A stretch of DNA of 64,000 bases from Rhodococcus sp. 06-235-1A (lineage in GTDB: Bacteria > Actinomycetota > Actinomycetes > Mycobacteriales > Mycobacteriaceae), in NCBI RefSeq assembly GCF_002258785.1, contig NZ_NOYI01000002.1, positions 310,001-374,000 on the forward strand. The letters run 5' to 3'. Shown in pieces: positions 61,577-64,000 of this stretch. A program made the translations under genes and the position numbers. Position 1 is the stretch's first letter. The number at the start of each line of letters is the position of its first letter. The notes beneath the pieces are model-generated. The model had not been told where the DNA came from and made no database searches. It saw only the letters and a program-made list of their open reading frames with translations.

Positions 61577-62494
61577 ATGCTCGTCTCGCCACAGCCGAAC
61601 GTGACGCGAGGGGTCCAAGTACACGGATTCCACCCCAGCACGGCTACCGAGTCTGAGGTGTCGACGATCCTCGAGCACATCTATCGGGACAAAATTGTGC
61701 TCCTGAAAGAGCAGGAGCTCGACCACGACGAATTCGTCGCTCTCGGTGCGTTGCTCGGAAGCCCTGCTGTGTATTACGAGTCCATGTATCACCTACCTGG
61801 TCATCCGAAGATCTTTGTCTCGTCGAATCAACCATCGGGTGGCAGCCGAATCGGGGTTCCGAAGACCGGAAAGTTCTGGCATTCCGACTACCAATTCATG
61901 CCGGATCCGTTCGCGATCACCCTGATCTATCCGCAAATACTGCCCGAACGAAACCGCGGCACATATTTCATCGACATGGGAGAAGCCTTCCAGGATCTGG
62001 ATCCTCGGATCAAAGACGTTGTTGTTCTGTCTAATTCGTGGCACAGCTCACGCAGATATGTCAAGATCCGGCCGTCGGACGTGTATCGCCCGCTGGGCGA
62101 GATCGTCGCGGAAGTCGAAGCGAATACACCACCGCAGATGCGGCCGACCGTGATCGAGCACCCGGTAACCGGGGAAGCAGTGCTCTACATCAGCGAGGCT
62201 TTCACCTACGCGATCGAAGACCGTGACGGAGACGCTCTCCCCGCCGAACTGCTCACCGAGCTTTTCCGGACATCAGGCCAACTCGATTCGACGTTCACCC
62301 ACCCAAGTATCTTCCTGCAGACCTACGAACCGGGGGATATTCTTTTGTGGGACAACCGATCTCTGGTACATCGAGCACTTCACACCTCCTCGAACGAACC
62401 GGTCGAGTCTCATCGAATAACGGTGCACGACGGGCATCCGCTCAACTGGGTCCGGCACGCGGGTGTTGATCGCGGAGAGGCGGCAGTGAAATGA
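61577..62494 (+). CDS. Fe(II)/2-oxoglutarate isonitrile synthase (ScoE/Rv0097-like)
   Basis: A 305-residue TauD/TfdA-type dioxygenase. Iron ligands His102 and Asp104 (KFWHSDYQFM) and His265 (SLVHRALHTS), and the 2-oxoglutarate Arg near 280 (VESHRITVHDG) are present. In isonitrile lipopeptide clusters this enzyme turns an N-carboxymethyl-beta-amino acid into an isonitrile by oxidative decarboxylation. ATG at 61577 after GAGG. Its stop overlaps the FcoT start (ATGA). The gene order TauD-FcoT-FadD10 equals Rv0097-Rv0099 and scoE-D-C type clusters. Confidence 0.88.
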   Translation: MLVSPQPNVTRGVQVHGFHPSTATESEVSTILEHIYRDKIVLLKEQELDHDEFVALGALLGSPAVYYESMYHLPGHPKIFVSSNQPSGGSRIGVPKTGKFWHSDYQFMPDPFAITLIYPQILPERNRGTYFIDMGEAFQDLDPRIKDVVVLSNSWHSSRRYVKIRPSDVYRPLGEIVAEVEANTPPQMRPTVIEHPVTGEAVLYISEAFTYAIEDRDGDALPAELLTELFRTSGQLDSTFTHPSIFLQTYEPGDILLWDNRSLVHRALHTSSNEPVESHRITVHDGHPLNWVRHAGVDRGEAAVK

Positions 62495-63036
62495 CATCCA
62501 CAACTGGCGCGGCGGCCGATACAGCGAACCACTCCGCCGCTCTTCTCGAGCGCGCCATGCGCCCGTACGCAGGTAAAGGATGTATCTATCTCGAGCGAGC
62601 ATCGGTCGACGTGCACGACGGCCTCGCAGTGGGGTCCGGACAATTCTCGATTGCGGAGTCTTGTTACATCGACGACACCGGCCACTTCAATGCCGTCGAG
62701 TTCAACATTTCTTACAACCAGCTCTTCTACTACACGCTGGCCGCGTGCATTCAGGACAACGTCCTCCCCCAGTTCTCGGGGTGGACACTCGAGGACTACT
62801 GGCCCCGCCAGCTGCCCAACATACTCATCCACCGCATGAGCACTAACTATTCGCGGCCCATCGACCCGCGATCGTATCGAGCCGAGATGACGATTACCGA
62901 CATCGGATTCCGTCACCGTTCCCGCGCTGTAGTGACCGTCGAAACGCACATCGAGTTCAGTGACGACAAAGGCGGCCGGGCGACAGGAGATGTCTCCGTG
63001 GCTATCATCGACCCACCGGCTGGTCACCAAGCATGA
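62491..63036 (+). CDS. fcoT: FcoT-type long-chain fatty acyl thioesterase/condensing hot-dog protein
   Basis: A 181-residue hot-dog protein: MRPYAGKGCIYLERASVDVH, FNAVEFNISYNQLFYYTLAA, WPRQLPNILIHRMSTNYSRP. Length and layout match FcoT (Rv0098, 183 residues). In isonitrile biosynthesis the ScoD/FcoT enzyme adds glycine to an enoyl-ACP and releases the beta-amino acid used by the TauD-like enzyme. It overlaps both neighbours by four bases (ATGA). Confidence 0.87.
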   Translation: MTSTTGAAADTANHSAALLERAMRPYAGKGCIYLERASVDVHDGLAVGSGQFSIAESCYIDDTGHFNAVEFNISYNQLFYYTLAACIQDNVLPQFSGWTLEDYWPRQLPNILIHRMSTNYSRPIDPRSYRAEMTITDIGFRHRSRAVVTVETHIEFSDDKGGRATGDVSVAIIDPPAGHQA

Positions 63037-64000
63037 ACAGGATCTCTACGCCCGACACGCTGCATGTCGGACTTACATCTTGGGCACAGCGCTACCCAGA
63101 TCGAGTGTCGCTGACCTGCGAGGACGAATCGGTCACCTACGAAGAACTCCTCGGACGAAGTCTGCGAGTCGCAGGCGCCCTCGACGAGCTCGGTGTCGGC
63201 CCGCACGACCGAGTTGCGTACCTCGGCCGTGACAGCATCGCCTTCTACGAAATTCTTTACGCGTGCGCGCACGTGGGGGCCGTGCTGGTTCCGGTGAATT
63301 GTCGACTTGCCGCAGTCGAAGTGGATTTCGTGGTGAAAGATTCCGGCGCGCGAGTGCTGTTCACCGATCAGCCCACCGCGGATCACGCGGCCACCGTTCT
63401 GCACTCGATCGACACGAGCGGGGCACCGTTTGCACAATGGCGCGATGCGCAGCGACCGTTCCTACCGGCCGGTGCCGTATGGACACGCGATGATCCCGTC
63501 GTCCAGATTTATACCAGCGGAACCACAGGCCACCCCAAGGGTGTCGTTCTGGCACACCGAACATTCTTTGCCGTCCGCGAACTCCTCGACGCCGCCGGCC
63601 TGGACTGGATCGACTGGAAACACAACGATATCAATCTCATAGCGTTGCCTTCGTTCCACATCGGCGGACTCTGGTGGGCCACACAGGGACTGAATGCCGG
63701 CGTCGTCAACGTGATAATTCCGTCGTTCTCCGCCGCAGCTGCGCTTGCCGCGATCCGCAGCAGACACATCACAACCACCTGCCTGGTACCCGCAATGATG
63801 CATATGATCATTTCCGAAATCAGTTGCAGTAAAACTGATTTCCGCTCTCTACGTAAAGTCGTATACGGCGGATCACCGATCGGGCGAGCGCTGCTCACAC
63901 GCGCGCAGACGATGTTCGACTGCCACTTTGCACAGATCTACGGACTCACCGAGACCGGCAACACCGCACTGTGCTTGCCACCCGCCGAGCACGGTGTCTC
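63033..64000 (+). CDS. FadD10-like fatty acyl-AMP ligase (3' end beyond window)
   Basis: The frame from ATG 63033 stays open to the window end (~322 residues). It reads MNRISTPDTLHVGLTSWAQR, SVTYEELLGRSLRVAGALDE, P-loop VQIYTSGTTGHPKGVVLAH and YGLTETGNTA, as in acyl-AMP ligases. It should adenylate a medium or long fatty acid and load it on an ACP, as FadD10 (Rv0099) does for the isonitrile lipopeptide pathway. It overlaps the FcoT stop. The ACP and NRPS genes are expected just to the right of the window. Confidence 0.88.
   Translation, partial: MNRISTPDTLHVGLTSWAQRYPDRVSLTCEDESVTYEELLGRSLRVAGALDELGVGPHDRVAYLGRDSIAFYEILYACAHVGAVLVPVNCRLAAVEVDFVVKDSGARVLFTDQPTADHAATVLHSIDTSGAPFAQWRDAQRPFLPAGAVWTRDDPVVQIYTSGTTGHPKGVVLAHRTFFAVRELLDAAGLDWIDWKHNDINLIALPSFHIGGLWWATQGLNAGVVNVIIPSFSAAAALAAIRSRHITTTCLVPAMMHMIISEISCSKTDFRSLRKVVYGGSPIGRALLTRAQTMFDCHFAQIYGLTETGNTALCLPPAEHGV

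Noticed and set aside
1..64000. CRISPR arrays or cas genes
   Set aside because: No regularly spaced direct repeats and no Cas protein motifs were seen in the window.

Overview
The window is high-GC DNA from an actinomycete with mycolata-type gene content (Rhodococcus/Nocardia-like). Evidence is the codon use, a SWIM/SNF2 pair, a FadD-type ligase, a PPOX protein of the F420-binding type, many GTG/TTG starts, and a locus matching the Mycobacterium tuberculosis nrp/ctpB neighbourhood. The species is inferred, not proven.

Layout. 1-12.6 kb is mixed chromosomal housekeeping: a partial GyrI-like gene, a 3' fragment of an AGCS symporter, an EAL-DICT phosphodiesterase divergent from a membrane Ser/Thr kinase, an amine oxidase, an unusual SRPBCC-acyl-CoA synthetase fusion, a CMD protein, an Fpg/Nei glycosylase and a SNF2/SWIM pair. 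12.7-23.0 kb is one tightly coupled ten-gene minus-strand operon. It holds a GldA-like dehydrogenase, a split transketolase, an SDR, two paralogous MFS carriers, a HAD phosphatase, a phosphotriesterase-family hydrolase, an FGGY kinase and an unrecognised (possibly Fae-like) protein, facing an IclR gene across a palindromic operator. It looks like a catabolic route for an unusual polyol or ketose. A TerD/nuclease-like fusion and a class II aldolase follow.

28.0-34.9 kb is accessory and decayed. A 44-nt copy of the 3' part of tRNA-Pro(GGG), followed by the tRNA's own terminator, marks the edge of an integrated element. Beyond it lie two orphan genes, an IS3 remnant, half an MFS gene, a frameshifted gene and AraC and AhpD scars. 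34.9-39.6 kb is a MarR-type detoxification cluster (PPOX, SnoaL, VOC) divergent from a class II UvrA across a palindrome. 39.6-46.2 kb holds another decayed gene, a 26-bp inverted repeat, a lipoprotein with a two-component system, a YqhA protein, a decayed YefM-like antitoxin, a CGNR regulator and an AEC carrier.

46.3-64.0 kb is the most interesting part: a copper and isonitrile-lipopeptide (chalkophore) locus. It has a DsbA/VKOR disulfide pair, a PepSY membrane protein, a DUF5134 protein, a CopD-CtaG fusion, a small membrane protein, a copper P1B-ATPase, a SigC-like ECF sigma factor divergent from a zinc-finger anti-sigma, an HMA chaperone, a complete FecCD/BtuCD-type ABC importer, then the start of an isonitrile lipopeptide operon (TauD/ScoE-like enzyme, FcoT, FadD10-like ligase) running off the window. 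I found the same promoter motif, GGAAC-N16/17-CGAC(A/T)A, at five places in this locus: before the DsbA/VKOR group, the PepSY group, the anti-sigma gene, the importer and the isonitrile operon. This suggests one ECF regulon joining metallophore synthesis, uptake, copper trafficking and oxidase assembly.
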